DNA from: Mariannaea sp. PMI_226
Lineage: Eukaryota; Ascomycota; Sordariomycetes; Hypocreales; Nectriaceae
Reading direction: 5' to 3'
Assembly (NCBI GenBank): GCA_024336345.1
Contig: JANFOG010000001.1
Location: forward strand, 558,001 to 622,000
Length of the DNA: 64,000 nt
The notes below the pieces were generated by a model. The model saw only the letters and a list, made by a program, of their open reading frames with translations. It was not told the DNA's origin and made no database searches. Below are positions 48,501-61,318 of the stretch, piece by piece; the stretch's first letter is position 1; every line of letters starts with the position of its first letter. The position numbers and the translations under genes were made by a program.

Positions 48501-51500
48501 TTTGCGGCCTGATGCATGCGTGAAGCGTTTCTTTTTCCATACTTTTCTTTTTCCTTTTTTGTGAGTGTGGCGATCAGACTCTTCCCCATGCGCATCAGTG
48601 GATCCCCTTCTTCTCTTCTTCTCCCCTTCCAAGAGATAGAAAAAAGCAAAGAAAGTAGAGGAAATGGGAAAAGAAAGAAAATATGGCAAGATACGGGCCG
48701 GCCGGCCCAGGATTTGCAACACGCCATGGCCTCCTCTTTTTCTTTTTTTTCCCTGCACGATTTTGACGTTGAATCTGGCGGTGCCTGGAAGTCATGCTCT
48801 CCGGCCATTATGTCATTTTTAGGCATTCTCCGAGGATGCGATCTGTATCCTTACCGATGCAACTTAGATGGATACATATGGATACATAGAAGAATAGAGA
48901 GATGATTCACGTTCGGTCATAACTTTCTTTCCATCTCACCTATCAATCCATTTTGTGAAGCAAAAGCCGATGCCCTTGCCTTACCCTGTGTTCCTGCGGC
49001 CAAGGCCGATGCATCCTTGCAAGGATCCAACTTAGCTTCTCGTCCTCTCTCTTCCTCGACAGAGGCCATTATACCAAAGCGGAAACTTGTACGTGGTGGC
49101 GTCTGCCCGTCTGCCCGTCTCAGCTCGGCAGTGGTTTTTTTTTGGTACGAAATCATGCATGTACAGTAGCCCATCAAGCAACCGAGGTGTCGTGGTTGGC
49201 TCGTCAGATCTCCTCGAGCAGGCTGGTGGGGAGAGAGAACTGTCCCTCGTCTTGGCAGCCCATTCAGGCCTCCAGAAAAAGCACCTGAACTAGTTCACGT
49301 TCGAGACTCTTTGGGTGAAAGGGGGTGGTAGAGGAACGCATGTGGTAGCTATGAGAAAAAGTGCCCTCGGAGATCGAAAACGAAACAAGAGTGTGCTGCC
49401 GCTTTCAGACAGCATTGGTGAGCGGCGTAGTAAGAGTGAGCTATACCCGTGCCTGAATAGCCCTTTTCAAGTGGCAGAAATGAGCCTTCCATACCCGAAG
49501 AGTAGCCAAATTTTAGTTGTAGTTTGTTGGCAATTGCCTATCACCACGTAGTTCAATCAATAATCCTGCTGTCGTTGCAAAGTGTTTGCATCGTCAGCCC
49601 GTTCCTGAGCCCTCGTCCGGGTTTCGTACCCACCCCGAACCAAGCCTCCACTTTGCCATTCAATATCAAACAATGGAGGAACCCCTGGTCTTGTTTCTTT
49701 TCTTTTTCTTTTTTTAATGCCTCTCCCCCAATTGGGCCTCAGTGTGAACCAAACTGCTGAGAGCCGAGACTGGTGAGAGAGGGGGACCTTTCCCGTCATT
49801 TGCGGTCTGCGTACTGGTCGCGGACAACCCCCTGCAAAGTAAGCAGCCATGCGACTGACTCTCCTGAGCCTTCTTCGAACAGACCGCTCATCTGATTACT
49901 ACATATGTGATCTTGGTGGCTGTCATAGCTTTGAATTTGAGGCAGATCCCAGTTGCCTGTTTCGTTCTCTTCCCATTGATGAATGGCACACGGACAGCCA
50001 ACATTATTGCCCACATCTTGCCAAGGGGGGGGATAGAGTCCGTATGTAGGGAGTGATGAGGAGACGTGAAGGCAGAATGCAATAGTCACGGGTCATGGCA
50101 TGATGCGATCTATCCGTCGGATCTCACCGTTTTTGCATCACAGTCAGTAATCCAAGCGATGCCCAGCCCAACCCAGCCAGGTTTTTTCTGCTGAGCAATT
50201 TCGCAAAATGGCACTCTGTGACTATATTCTCGGCTGATGTTCGTCTCTTCCCTGGGCAGCCGACAAGAATGAGCGAACCCTTTGCCCAAGCGCCCACCCA
50301 CTTTGCGGCGGAAGAATGCCTCAAACCAGAACTGAGACATGCTCCCAAGTTTCGTCCGCTCCGACGCGCTTGGGGGCGACGCAACCCTTGTGAAGTGTGG
50401 TGGCGTACGAAATTACTGACTGGCTGGCTGACTGGCTGGCTTCAAACGTCAGGTACCTAACTACCTACCCACCCACCTTGAGTCAATTTAGTGATACCTG
50501 ACTGGGGAATAAGAGAGGTATTGTAGGATAAAAGAAGGGATGGGGGCGGGGACCGGAACGACTTTACGACCGATCTTGTTTAGCTCCCATGGACCAATGG
50601 AACGTCCCGGCCGACGCTTCAAATCTACGGGTGTATCAAGCGAAATTCCACAATTGCTTCGAATAGATGGAAGAATGAGTAACTACTGAGTAATCATTTG
50701 TGTGGTCTATCATGAATCAGTGGAGTGTGCATGCATGCGTGCTTCTGCTTCTATTGAATGCCCCGTCATCGGTTTACGACACCATCACCAGCTTGCGATA
50801 GACGCGCAACCAGATTTCACTCCAAGGAAAATATAATAAAATATAGAAAAATCACGCTGCTTGTTCAATGTGAATCCGAATACAGGTTAATAAGGCCTCA
50901 AAGATAAGAATCACCCAATTGTAATTAGTACTAATTGTTCATGGGTAGACGCATCCTTGAAATTCTTGCCCTCATGACCACACTAAGAGGGGTGAGCTTG
51001 TTCTCCTCAAGGTCGATGATGGGAGGTAACCCCCTGAAGTCCACTACGCTTCTGGTTGCTCATATCGTTCTCAAATAAGCCTGGTTGATATGTAGTCTGC
51101 AATCTAGAGCCTGTATTCTTTTATTATATCGTGTCGTTACTTTACAGAGGTACGTAGGTGAGCAAGCGACTCTCCGCGTATTCTATCAGAGCGCGAGTAC
51201 GAGGTTCACCGCTTCTTCTAGGTGGGAAACGATTACAATAATGATGATACCTAGTAATATTTGAAATGTCTTGGATGAAGTGTGGATTGATGATGGTCCA
51301 GCCTCTTGGTCAAAACACGCATCACACGCCTCACCACCAAGCACACCACACTCACACTGTTAGCGAGCTACCCCAATTAACAACCCCATACCCGCAGCCA
51401 ACCTCTTTCTAGTTCCCTTTGCGTCCACACACACACTGTGCTAAGGACCTGGTGTTGGTGCTAGAATGGCTTACTACATAGTACTGGGATTTATGTTATA

Positions 51501-53787
51501 GCCCATACCGTTGCTGTTGGTGCGGGCACATATCCCTCTGGTGGACGAGGTACAGATTACGGTTCTGTGAAATCCGCAAGCGATTTATTGCTCGAATAAT
51601 TACTATGCTCAGGTATGAAGCCATTATAGAAGACTATACAGAGTACATAGTGCTGCAATTAAAGATAGCAACTACATGTGTAGTATTGGCGTATACCCCC
51701 GAGCAACACCTCACCTCCACGACGCATGCGCGCTTCGCACACACAATCAGTGGTCACCCCCCTTGCTTCTACTCCCACCAGCACTACAGTACCATCGATG
51801 ACTTGCATTCATCCGGTCAACCCCGCTCCTGCAGCGCTACACCAAGTCTGTACATTTCATTCGAATCAGGATGCTCACGAGTCACCACAGGCCATGGTGT
51901 TTGGTGGCCAATCTCGTTCATCACCAACCACCAGCCATCACCATTACCTCCGATTGAAAGAAAGGGAATATTGAAGAATCTAGACCTGCACAAAGGCAAA
52001 GCCGAAAGACATGTTTAATTGCTTTGTACACAGTCTATAACACAAAATTTTGTCCCTTGCCGCGTCAAGTGGTCAGGCGCCCATCATCACTTCGATCAAA
52101 CCATGGCACTCAGACGCTTAACCAGCCCATCTGACGAAAAGTGCAATGAGGGGGCTATACTTTAGACCGATACGTTACATTTAGGCGCAAATAGTAGGAT
52201 TTTTTTCTTCTTCCCAATATATCCTTGTATGAGAAGACCAATTCTTGTTTTGAACCAAAGGTTCGAGCTCGTGAGTCAACCCGCATAGAAATACTATCAT
52301 CCATGGCCAACGCCGTTGAGCAAATCGACAAACACAGACATTGCAACTTTGAAACAAAAAAATTTTGAAAAAAAAAATGGCCTCAAAATGTATGTCAGCA
52401 ATGCTGAAAATCTCCAACTGCATGAAACGATGGCGCTGGTGCGTCAGTAAAATACGCACGAATCAGCGTCTCCCAGTCCTGTTTCACCGCTGACCTGCAG
52501 TGCATACGGCGTAAGTACGATACCACACACTATAATATCACAGACCAGTTGTATGCCGGGATGCCCTGGCCTTTCGGGCTCCGGCTAGCATTGGGCTAGT
52601 TGACAACCTAGGGAGAGGAGGTAAAGCAAGGAGGTTGCCTCGTTTATTTTGTGCTTTGCGTTCGATTCGATCTCTTCCACCACAGGTAATGATCATTGAT
52701 AATGACGTTATGTAGTCCTTCTCGCGTGCAGTATCGTGTCTGTCATTGTGCTGATTCGCCAGTCTCTGTGCAACAGCGCCTCATAGATTATTGCATCAAC
52801 TACCACAGGACTAAGGAGTAACTACACCATCCTCCTGCGCCGATTCTCCTTTGTGGCGTTGGTCGTCTTCTCTAGTCATTGTACCTATACATGTATTCCC
52901 TTTTCTCCTCGCATAATGGTAAATGTCTAGCATCGTCTCATGTATGAAAATGTGGTCTTGCTTGCCGTCATGTAGTTCTCATTCAACTGACAAGAAACAC
53001 AATCCGGGCAAACAAAAACAAAAAACAAGCATGAAGACACATGAAGAAGAGGAGTAAGAAGAGGGGGGAAAATACACACTCCAGCTCTCGCAGCACCGTG
53101 TACGGCGACTGAATCCACCGATCCTCCTGGCCTTGTTTGGGTATCTACAGGGTAGTAAATCTTTCAATCAGATATCTACCAACGCAATCCAAAACAGCCT
53201 TCATGGCGTTGGCCTACAGGTTACTTCATTTTGTCTCCATATTCTGTACTATTAGTGGGCTCTGTATTTTGGATTCTCGGCTGGGAACTAGACATGTTCT
53301 TCTACTGTTGCGTGTACATATAGGCTCAAAAGGACAAGTTCTGGTAACCACCAGGTTGAAACTACAAGGCCAGTGGCCACAAAGACCGACCGGCGATTAG
53401 AAGATCATGTCCAAATACTCGGGTTCGCGATTAAATCTACCTTCAGAAAAAGTGCCCTCCTTCCCATGACATGGAAATCTCTCAAGAAACCTCATTCGGG
53501 CTCAGCATCTACAGGAGCGTACCCCTGGCTAAGTTTTGGTCTTCGTTGCTCGATTCCAGTTCAATCCTGATCAGCTTACCCAGGATGGTCTTCTTGTCTA
53601 TATCAACTACGTTGTACCAGAATCACAGCTCTAAACGGTAGCATTGAGTATTGGCGGGTAATGGGTTGATCTTTGTTGATACGATCTGCCTATCATGGAT
53701 CCTCAGCAAGTCAATTCAAACTCGATTCTGGAGGTGAGCGGATGGACTGTGGGTTACAAACCCGAAGAACGAGCCAGCCAACACTGT
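45571..53787. other. Gene-poor region, 45.6-53.8 kb
   Basis: No gene was recognised. Present are the C24 run, CCA/CCAC repeats near 46100-46125, A/T-rich tracts, a GGTACCTAACTACC motif at about 50452-50465 and several short open frames (60-140 codons) without family resemblance. Four-letter repeats such as TGGCTGGCTGACTGGCTGGC occur at about 50421-50440. Confidence 0.5.
45716..45739 (+). repeat. 24-base poly-C tract
   Basis: A run of 24 C, long for a GC-neutral genome. It could form G-quadruplex (minus strand) or i-motif structures. Assemblies often misjudge run length. Confidence 0.85.
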
Positions 53788-54007
53788 TTATAATAAATCG
53801 TCGTCCAAATTGGTCGATGATGATCTGGCCATCATCCGTCGTCTTCCATCGCCGCCGAAGCGAGCTATCCTGGAGACGGCTGCAGACAATTGCCGTAGTT
53901 CGCCGTAGTTCTCGGCTCCATCCTTCATGGCCCATTCATTGATGATGGAGCTAATACTCTTCTCGGGCAGCTTGATGTGCTCGGCGAAGTAGGGCTTCAA
54001 ATCATCC
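53788..54007 (-). pseudogene. Orphan 3' exon or decayed gene end, unrecognised
   Basis: A minus-strand segment of 72 codons reads DDLKPYFAEHIKLPEKSISS, then INEWAMKDGAENYGELRQLS and AAVSRIARFGGDGRRRMMAR to a stop. Codon use (C/G endings) is as in the real genes. A CTAACTC branch-like site and CATCACAG acceptor lie directly before it, so it resembles a terminal exon. Upstream, DDEEKLGTRNIAIVTKKN is a second coding-like piece (about 54165-54110) ending at a stop, but no donor joins the two in frame. I do not recognise the family; a gene that has lost its 5' part fits best. Confidence 0.35.
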
Positions 54008-54346
54008 CTGTGATGTTTGAGTTAGAACTGAGATTGTGAAAAGAAGGAAAGCCGGGTGAGAATAAAATGGCAGGAGAAGACCTTCATATAAGGAAAGTCT
54101 ACTGGGGTTAGTTCTTCTTAGTCACAATGGCAATATTGCGAGTGCCCAACTTCTCCTCGTCGTCCTATCAGTCCTACTTAAGGTACTCAACTCCACACAA
54201 GGTACTTTGTAGTTACATATCCATGTCAATTAGATTGAGGCAGACGACATTTGATGAGATAAGACACCAAGAGACTATGTAATTCAGTCCTCAAAGCCCT
54301 CCGACGTTCTTTTCCATATTCGTTTCATCTCTCATCTATGGTGTAG

Positions 54347-54613
54347 ACACTCTCTGGCATTCAAGGCCGCGGCATCAGTATTGCCGCTGGCTTTACGGTA
54401 GCCCTAATTCCAGTTATTTTGCTCATATTTCACCGCCGACTTGCTGGGCCCCCTCCACCAGCCAAACGAAAGCGCTTGACGCCGCTGCCTGCCGTTTGGG
54501 AGAACCCTTACTCACAGCCAGACCAGCCGACGCAAGGATATGCCTTTCCCACAGACACCAACCACCCATGTTTAACTATAGGGGAAGGGAACCAACAAAA
54601 GAGGTCATCATGA
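54347..54613 (+). pseudogene. Orphan exon with a membrane helix and basic tail
   Basis: After a GTGTAG acceptor-like site an 88-codon plus-strand frame reads GRGISIAAGFTVALIPVILL, then IFHRRLAGPPPPAKRKRLTP, and ends at a stop. The hydrophobic helix followed by HRR and KRKR looks like a type I membrane anchor with a stop-transfer signal, as in fungal Ser/Thr-rich surface proteins. The N-terminal part and start codon are missing nearby. It could be the last exon of a gene I could not assemble, or a remnant. Confidence 0.33.
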
Positions 54614-56538
54614 AGCTGAGATGGCACATGGCTCGTTGTTTGGTTTAGCGGAGTCACTATTGATTGAAGACGGCAAACCGAACAAGCCAGGTTGCTGTAA
54701 ACTATATCTACGCCGTCGATAGAGCCTAGCTCTTCAGATTGCGCTGCCCAACAATCCACACACATTCTCAGCTTAGATGAAAAAAAAAAACCAATACTCC
54801 GCTGCAAACATGACAACTATGTCAGGCCATCGACATTCAACATACCTACTATAGCACAGGCTATGTACTTATGGAGTTCACAGGAAGTACATGGGTAGAT
54901 TATTGTGTATCCCATCAAGCCACATAGCCTAACCTCAAAAGTAGACCAAAAAAGAAGGGAAATATTAGGAAGCCAGAGGGAGCCGTTAGGACCGTATCTG
55001 GTTGGTGCCGTGTCACGATCAATAGATATGTCTATGATTGCATAGGAGAGGCTTACCAGCTGCCCAACTCACCAGGATAACTCGCCTTGCTAGGATCCAG
55101 TTGCTGTCAGTTCTTTGTTTTCAAGGGTACGGCACCAGACGACTCATTGCAGAGAAAATGAGGATTATTCTGAACTGGATATGCCTGGTGCGCAGAGATG
55201 GCTTGCGGTGATATAAAACTCTCCTGCCAAAGTTGATGGAATCGGACAGCCAGTTCTCATAATTGGGCTCTAACCTTGGATTAGAGGGTTCATTTTTTGT
55301 TCTCGTGGCATCACTAACAAGGCATCGGTTCTGGGTGGACTTGTCGGCATCGCATGTTTGATGTAGTCTTTATTTAGCTTTTGTTGAAGATCTCAAGACT
55401 CGCATCTCAGAGCCACCGTCTGTCTATTCCCCCCAGAAAGCCTTTTTGGGGGGCTCTAGGCGTTAGTTGGTTCTTTTCCCTAGTAATTGGACATCCCAGT
55501 CAGGACTAAACTTGCTCATAGAGTAGGGTCAAACTATCATCATGCTTCCAATTGATCGACCAGCTGGACACACATGGGCCTTGCCACCGCTTCATGCGTT
55601 TATATGAGACTCGTCAAGTGTTTGCTATTTATCTATAGTATAAATCAATCATAGCACACTACTATTTCCCCCATCATCCAAAGGTTATTTGTGGCTGTAC
55701 TATCAAGAACATGGGTGATTAGAGCATTGTATCTATCTGGTTGTGTCTCCCGGCCGTGTAAGCCTATGTGCGTTCCCACTCCTGGAGGCGAATGCCGACC
55801 CTTACAGTCTTCGAAACATATCAAGAGCAATGCAATAATGGGAACATCTAGCATGAGGGGCTTGTATAGCAGAGCATCGCAATTCCTATGCGCTATTCGT
55901 CTAACCAACTGCAATCATGATAGACCAGAATTATTCAGGGAGGATAAGTGACTAGGTAACTTAGGTTGCTGATCCTTATTGATTCCTAGAGTCAATAACA
56001 TCAATACTCTAAGCTAAGTCGTGCAGCATCAACATGTAGAGTCAGACAATAACACCAAATGATTCTTTGTATAACAGAAGTTTTCCTACTCCCTTTCGCC
56101 TCTTGCTATGATTAAACTGGGAATAATAAAACCAAACAAACATGCCTATGCCCCTTTAACGCAATACGCCTTCCATGCCACTATCAAAGAGGATGGCAGA
56201 GCCGAATCATGAAAAGTAGCGTCGAGCATTCAAACCACCTCCCTATCAATCAAATCCACAAATCCATCGCGGCATGCATTTCCTTGCCCCAATTTCGAGG
56301 GACTAAGCAGCTGCCTATCTTCAGGTCTTGAACTCATCAAAGTTGTCGCGTCGTATGTCGGGTGTAAAGAGGGGTTGTCGACAACTAGTAAAAAAAAAAT
56401 TCGTAACAGAGAAGCGAACAGGGGTTATCGCAACGGCCGTTGTCTCGACATCTACCAGGGCACCCGTTTGCACGTGCTGAGGCTTAGGTCGGGGAATGCG
56501 GCGCTGCCAATGGCGGCCCACCAAACGCCACAACCGAT
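54614..56538. other. Gene-free stretch before the DUF7707-type gene
   Basis: No gene recognised. The plus strand has short open frames of up to 89 codons. Contains A10 at about 54780-54790. Confidence 0.5.
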
Positions 56539-57285
56539 TTAAACAAGCAAGGCCAACATGCCAATTGCCACAGCAGCAGCACCTTTGCCCGGAGCCATGG
56601 TAGGAGCAGCAAAGCCGTCAGATGATGTGCTAGTGACGGTGCTCTTGGCGGCGCTAGAGTCCGACTTAGTAGCAGAAGCAGTGGCAGTGGCGGTGTCAGT
56701 TTCACTGGACGAATCAGTGGTGCTCGAATCGTCGTCCTTGCTAGCTGAGCTGGGCTTCAGAGAGCCACAAAGATCCTTGATGTTCTTGGTACATTCCTTC
56801 TGACCACTAGCACTGCCGGTATTTTGTGTAATGCACTCTGAGTAGAGCTCCTCGCAGATGAAGGTCGGCATTGTTTGGACGTAGTACTGAAGACCAGGTG
56901 CCGAAGAATTGGACGAGCAGGTGCAATCCCACGCCAAGGTGCTCTGCACGAGTTTGTTAATATGAAAGGACAACCCGGTACAACCAGCGCACTGTGGCTT
57001 CGAGTGATTTTGCGCCATCTACTGACCTGTGTACAGCTGTTCTTGTTCGTTTCATTATCGCAAAGAGTCGTGCAGGTATTGGTCTGGGCCTGACACCACG
57101 AAGCTGTGTAAAAGAAAGATGTTAGTAAGGCCACCAGTTCTCATATGCATGGAGACTAGCGTACCTCGAGTTTGGGCGTCCACAACACCGGGATTAATCG
57201 TCATGTTGAGTGAGCTTTCATATTCCGGGACGGCGGCTGAAGCCATGGAGGCAGCCAAGGCGAAGAGAGCAAGCGACGAACGCAT
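56539..57285 (-). CDS. Secreted, probably GPI-anchored cysteine-rich protein (DUF7707-type)
   Basis: Three exons on the minus strand (57285-57165, 57103-57027, 56943-56539) give 200 residues; intron donors are GTACGC and GTCAGT, and a TACTAAC branch site lies in the first. Residues 1-17 (MRSSLALFALAASMASA) are a signal peptide. The core domain carries about ten cysteines: ASWCQAQTNTCTTLCDN, SCTQ/STLAWDCTCSSNSS, LQYYVQTMPTFICEELYSEC and CTKNIKDLCGSL. A Ser/Thr/Ala-rich stretch follows, then a hydrophobic C-terminus ending GAAAVAIGMLALLV, the usual layout of a GPI-anchored cell-surface protein. The family is widespread in filamentous fungi and of unknown role; wall or surface function is inferred from the layout. 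The start chosen gives the only clean signal peptide. Confidence 0.78.
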
Positions 57286-60200
57286 TTTGGAGGTGGCGAA
57301 GGATTTGAAAGTGAGGATGAAATGCTGCGCGATCAAGTGCGTGCAATGCGACAAAGTCTAGAGCTATTGCGACAAAAAGGCTAGCACTATAGCACCGAAG
57401 AGTTAGCTGGCGGTATGTTTGATGATAATTATGGCGATGTTGCGTGATGGAGTAATTTGTTGATCAAAGCCAGAGCAGACGGGGGGAAAAGCGACGGTGA
57501 GGTGAAGGCCGGTTTTATGGGCAGCAGTTCGCACCTGGCAACGGAGATTGAGTGGAATTTGGTGAGCTTTGGTTGGCAGGTTTGGTGAGGGAGACCGCAA
57601 ACGGGGAAGGAAGGAAAAACAGGGCGAGGGGATTCACCACGAGAACCAAGGGCAGGAACCACAGGTTTTATTGGGGGGGGGCGGAAGCGGAAACAGTGAT
57701 CGGATGCGGCACTGAGAAGTGGACGAGAACGATAGATGGGAAACCGGGGGGCTTGGCCTTCTTGGTCTTGGCCTTGGGTCTTGGAACTACTGGGAACTTT
57801 TGGCACTATTTGCTGGCTCTCTACTTATGGAGTAGCACCTACTGGTCCTGGCCTCTGTCAACAGCCAGAGTCAGAATCTAGCGACTGCAAACTGGGGCAA
57901 GCATGTGTGAGGTGGCCCAGTCTTGGTTTGATTAACTTCATGTTGCGGACAATTGCCTCCAGGCCAAGCCGGCCTAAATCAGCGGGTACGAGCCCAAGCA
58001 TCTGCTAATCCGCGCCTACCTATACCCAGGTAATCTGTACTCCGAACTGAGTGCTTGTATTATTACTTCTAGGGGAGGAGGGGGATTTGCTTCTTGCCCA
58101 AATCATCCGTACTGGATCATGGTGTCAAATACGGCAACACCTAACCGTACCTCGTCACCGTGTTAAAAAAAAATTGGCCGATATGTTAACGTTTTTTTTT
58201 TTACACGCTATCCCGGTCGTCGCAAAGAAAATCTATTCCCCCCCTGTGGGGATGCCGTGACGCATATAAAACGCAACCATGTACTCTTCGTGTACAGGCT
58301 GTTCTTGTCCACGTTACTGTTACTCCTCTCACACACAGCCATCCATCCATTCTGTTTTCGAAGATAAGGTGGTAATAATTCCTGAACGCGTATTTCGTTG
58401 AAATCAAGATATCCACTTTGCTCATAAAAGTGCAGGCCCTGAAGTGCAGAGTAAAAGTGTACTTTTGTACAACAAGGTAGGTAGTACTTCGTCTTCCTGG
58501 GTACGCGCTCGTCTACCTCAGAGACATCAGGAACGAGGAAGGGGCCCACAAGTCACCCGTCTTGCCGTTTGTTTTGTCGCCACAAATGGATACATGTGCA
58601 GGTACCCAGGCACAATCGATCTCTCCAGTGCCACACTCTCTCATCGGCCCCTGGCCAACGCCATTTCCGGTGTCGTCACCACCCACACACCACCCCACGA
58701 GTGTCCATTTCCGCCACTTGTGCATTAAGCTAGATACATAGCAAACCGTTGGCGGCGATAATCAAGCACCGGCGAATCCGTCTCTTCCAAAGATTAGAAA
58801 CTGGCTGCGGAGCTCAGTAGATCGCTTAAGGCACACATGGCTCGAAAAGCCTAATATTAACGTTGCCTTTTACTAAGATATAACCGTTTGTATGGAACTC
58901 ATTGAATCGTTTTGTTGCTCACAACGGTCGTCGAGGATAGACTCTGTAGATACCAAAACTTATCCTGGTACTTGCCTGCCAAGCCTTTGGTGCAGAGAGA
59001 CCCACTCGTATACATGAGTTGTACTGCAGATACCTAAGGTAGGTACCGAGCCCTTGTATGCTCACTACTACCTTGCCTTATGTTACCAGGTTTCGATCAT
59101 GCTCACCAACGTCAAGTATCTAGGTACCTAGGTATTACAGGAGCTCTTTATCTTCTACTGGTTAGATAGGTATCATACCTGCCTAGTGCAGCCCAGAGGC
59201 AGGCCCAATCCAGCAACAGCAACAAGTTCCATCTGGCCAGCAACCAGGTTCTATGCACCAACCAAATGGTTTCGGCTGTCTCATGTCATTTGCAGAGCTC
59301 TGGGGGTTCCGACCGCGACCATCTTGGCAGCAGGGAGGACGAGAAGTCACAGCAACCAGTCAATCTCAAAAGTCTCGGCTCTTGCCACCAGCGTCGTTTA
59401 ATCAACATACACCTCCATACATACCTGACACAATATACCGACAGGTTGTGACTCTGTACCAACCTCTGAATATACTCGTATGGCTTCCCGTTGTCTCTCC
59501 CACTTGATGAGGAGCTCTTTGTTGAGCTTCGGCTCAGACGGGAGCGCCGGAAAGTGGGCGGCGATACGAGCGAGTCTCTTGGCACCAAATCAACCTCTTC
59601 CATCATGAACCAGATCAAGGCATGCGCCCGCCAATTTGACATTAGCCGGTCTTTTTAGCAGTCACGGTGTCATAGGTAGGAAATGATCATGGACTAGCCC
59701 GGGCAAACGGCCTCTTTCGGCATCGCATTGTCACTCGCCAGGGACTGGAAGCCCTACTCTTGTTTTCTATCCTAATAATTGTTGGCAACACGCGTCCTGG
59801 GCTCATCGAGGAGGATCACGACGGGAGACGAGACCTAATTACTACGAAACTTAATTGACATGGGTTGGCGGAGTGACGTCGGCTAGCTTGCGTGACATGC
59901 ACGTTTGATGGATGTCTGGAACTAATACGTCCTCACGTTATCCAATTTAGTTGCCCAGATCAATCCCATCACCCATTTTTTTTTTTAAGTTTTCTTTCTT
60001 TTGGGGGGTGGACTACACACCAAGAGAGGGGGAAAAAAGATTTCTTAGTTGGGCCCGTCGGTCTGTACTACGTAGCAGTCTGTATATCTGCCCATTTCCT
60101 GTGCTCCATTTAAGCCGTGAATCATTGGTGGGAAGTCAGCCCGGCCCTGGCTGGCCGCACGGATAAGGATCCCCCCGGTCAAACCATTCATTTCAAATGG

Positions 60201-60867
60201 CAGTAAAAAGTTGAAACTCAGGGTCGCTTATCATCAGACGGCAACAGTGGCAGGACTTGGTTCAGGCTCTCAATAACTATCGCCAATCACATGTTGTCAA
60301 TTGCCCACACCCACGGCAGACAGCAAAGGAGCATTTTACCCTTGGGTATGTGGTGAAGACGGGACGAAATATGAAGAGATCCATGTGCACATAACCTTTT
60401 GGAATGCTGGTTGCCCCAGTGCCAACATCATCCGCCCCGCCCCGGAGGTGTCCCACACATGCAGCTGGTCGTCATGGCATGGTCATGGTTGGCCGTGGCA
60501 CCCTCTCGTCCATTGCCAGCCCTGTGGACCAGAGACGTCGTCATCCTGACTCAAGTGATTGTACTACATATGTAGTTCTTGGGCTCGTCTTCCTTCGAAT
60601 CTTGAACAGCAGTCGTCCTGCATCCCATACGGAGATTTTGTATACTAGACTTGTCCGCTAGCATGCTACAAATACGAGTTGGTGGTCCATCACCCGTCTT
60701 CACTTATCTTAGCGCTGGTCCGATGCCTTGGATCTCGTTTTAAAGCTCTCTCGTATTCTGTGTCATTGTCATCCTACACTGGCTAGTGTGTGTAGGTGTG
60801 TGTGTGTATGTAAGTGAGTGAGACCGCCCACCAAAATTCAGCCATTGTTGCAGAAGTTCATTTATCA

Positions 60868-60895
60868 AGTACGAAGTACGAGGTAGGAAGTACGA
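60868..60895 (+). repeat. Three AGTACGA copies
   Basis: AGTACGA occurs at 60868, 60875 and 60889. The repeat may be a slippage product or a binding-site cluster; nothing in the sequence decides. Confidence 0.6.
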
Positions 60896-61318
60896 AGGAT
60901 GTATGCGGCGAAATGTGACTGCGCCGTCACTAACACAACTCGGCACGAATAGTTTGCACCAGCGGGAGCTATTTTGTCCTGGCGTTGAGCTTGAGACATG
61001 GACATGGTTGCTTCCCTTACCATGGTGTCACTCACGGTGTATGAATATAATTTCATCGATAGCACGAGTTATTATATCTTGCAATACCCAACCAAGCACG
61101 TACTATGTAGTTGCTGCTCAATCTGACAGGAGCAATCACAATGCCCGGCCTGAACCGTTCAACCATGCTTGTGCCGAATTGCCGAAAGCAAGGTTGGCAG
61201 GGCTGGTAGCTCATCATCTGCATGTGCTAGGCAATATGTTGTGTTTATTCATCTTGCATATTCACAATGAACACCACAAGGTAACCAAGTACCTACTTTC
61301 GTAGCCTGACCAAGGCGG

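Noticed and set aside
48917..49069. 50-codon minus-strand frame MASVEEERGREAKLDPCKDA with a CAGG|GTAAGG donor inside
   Set aside because: Codon use is gene-like, but no downstream exon or family could be found; too short to call.
52230..52290. GGTTCGAGCTC, resembling a tRNA B box
   Set aside because: No matching A box or acceptor/T-stem pairing nearby; no tRNA can be folded from it.
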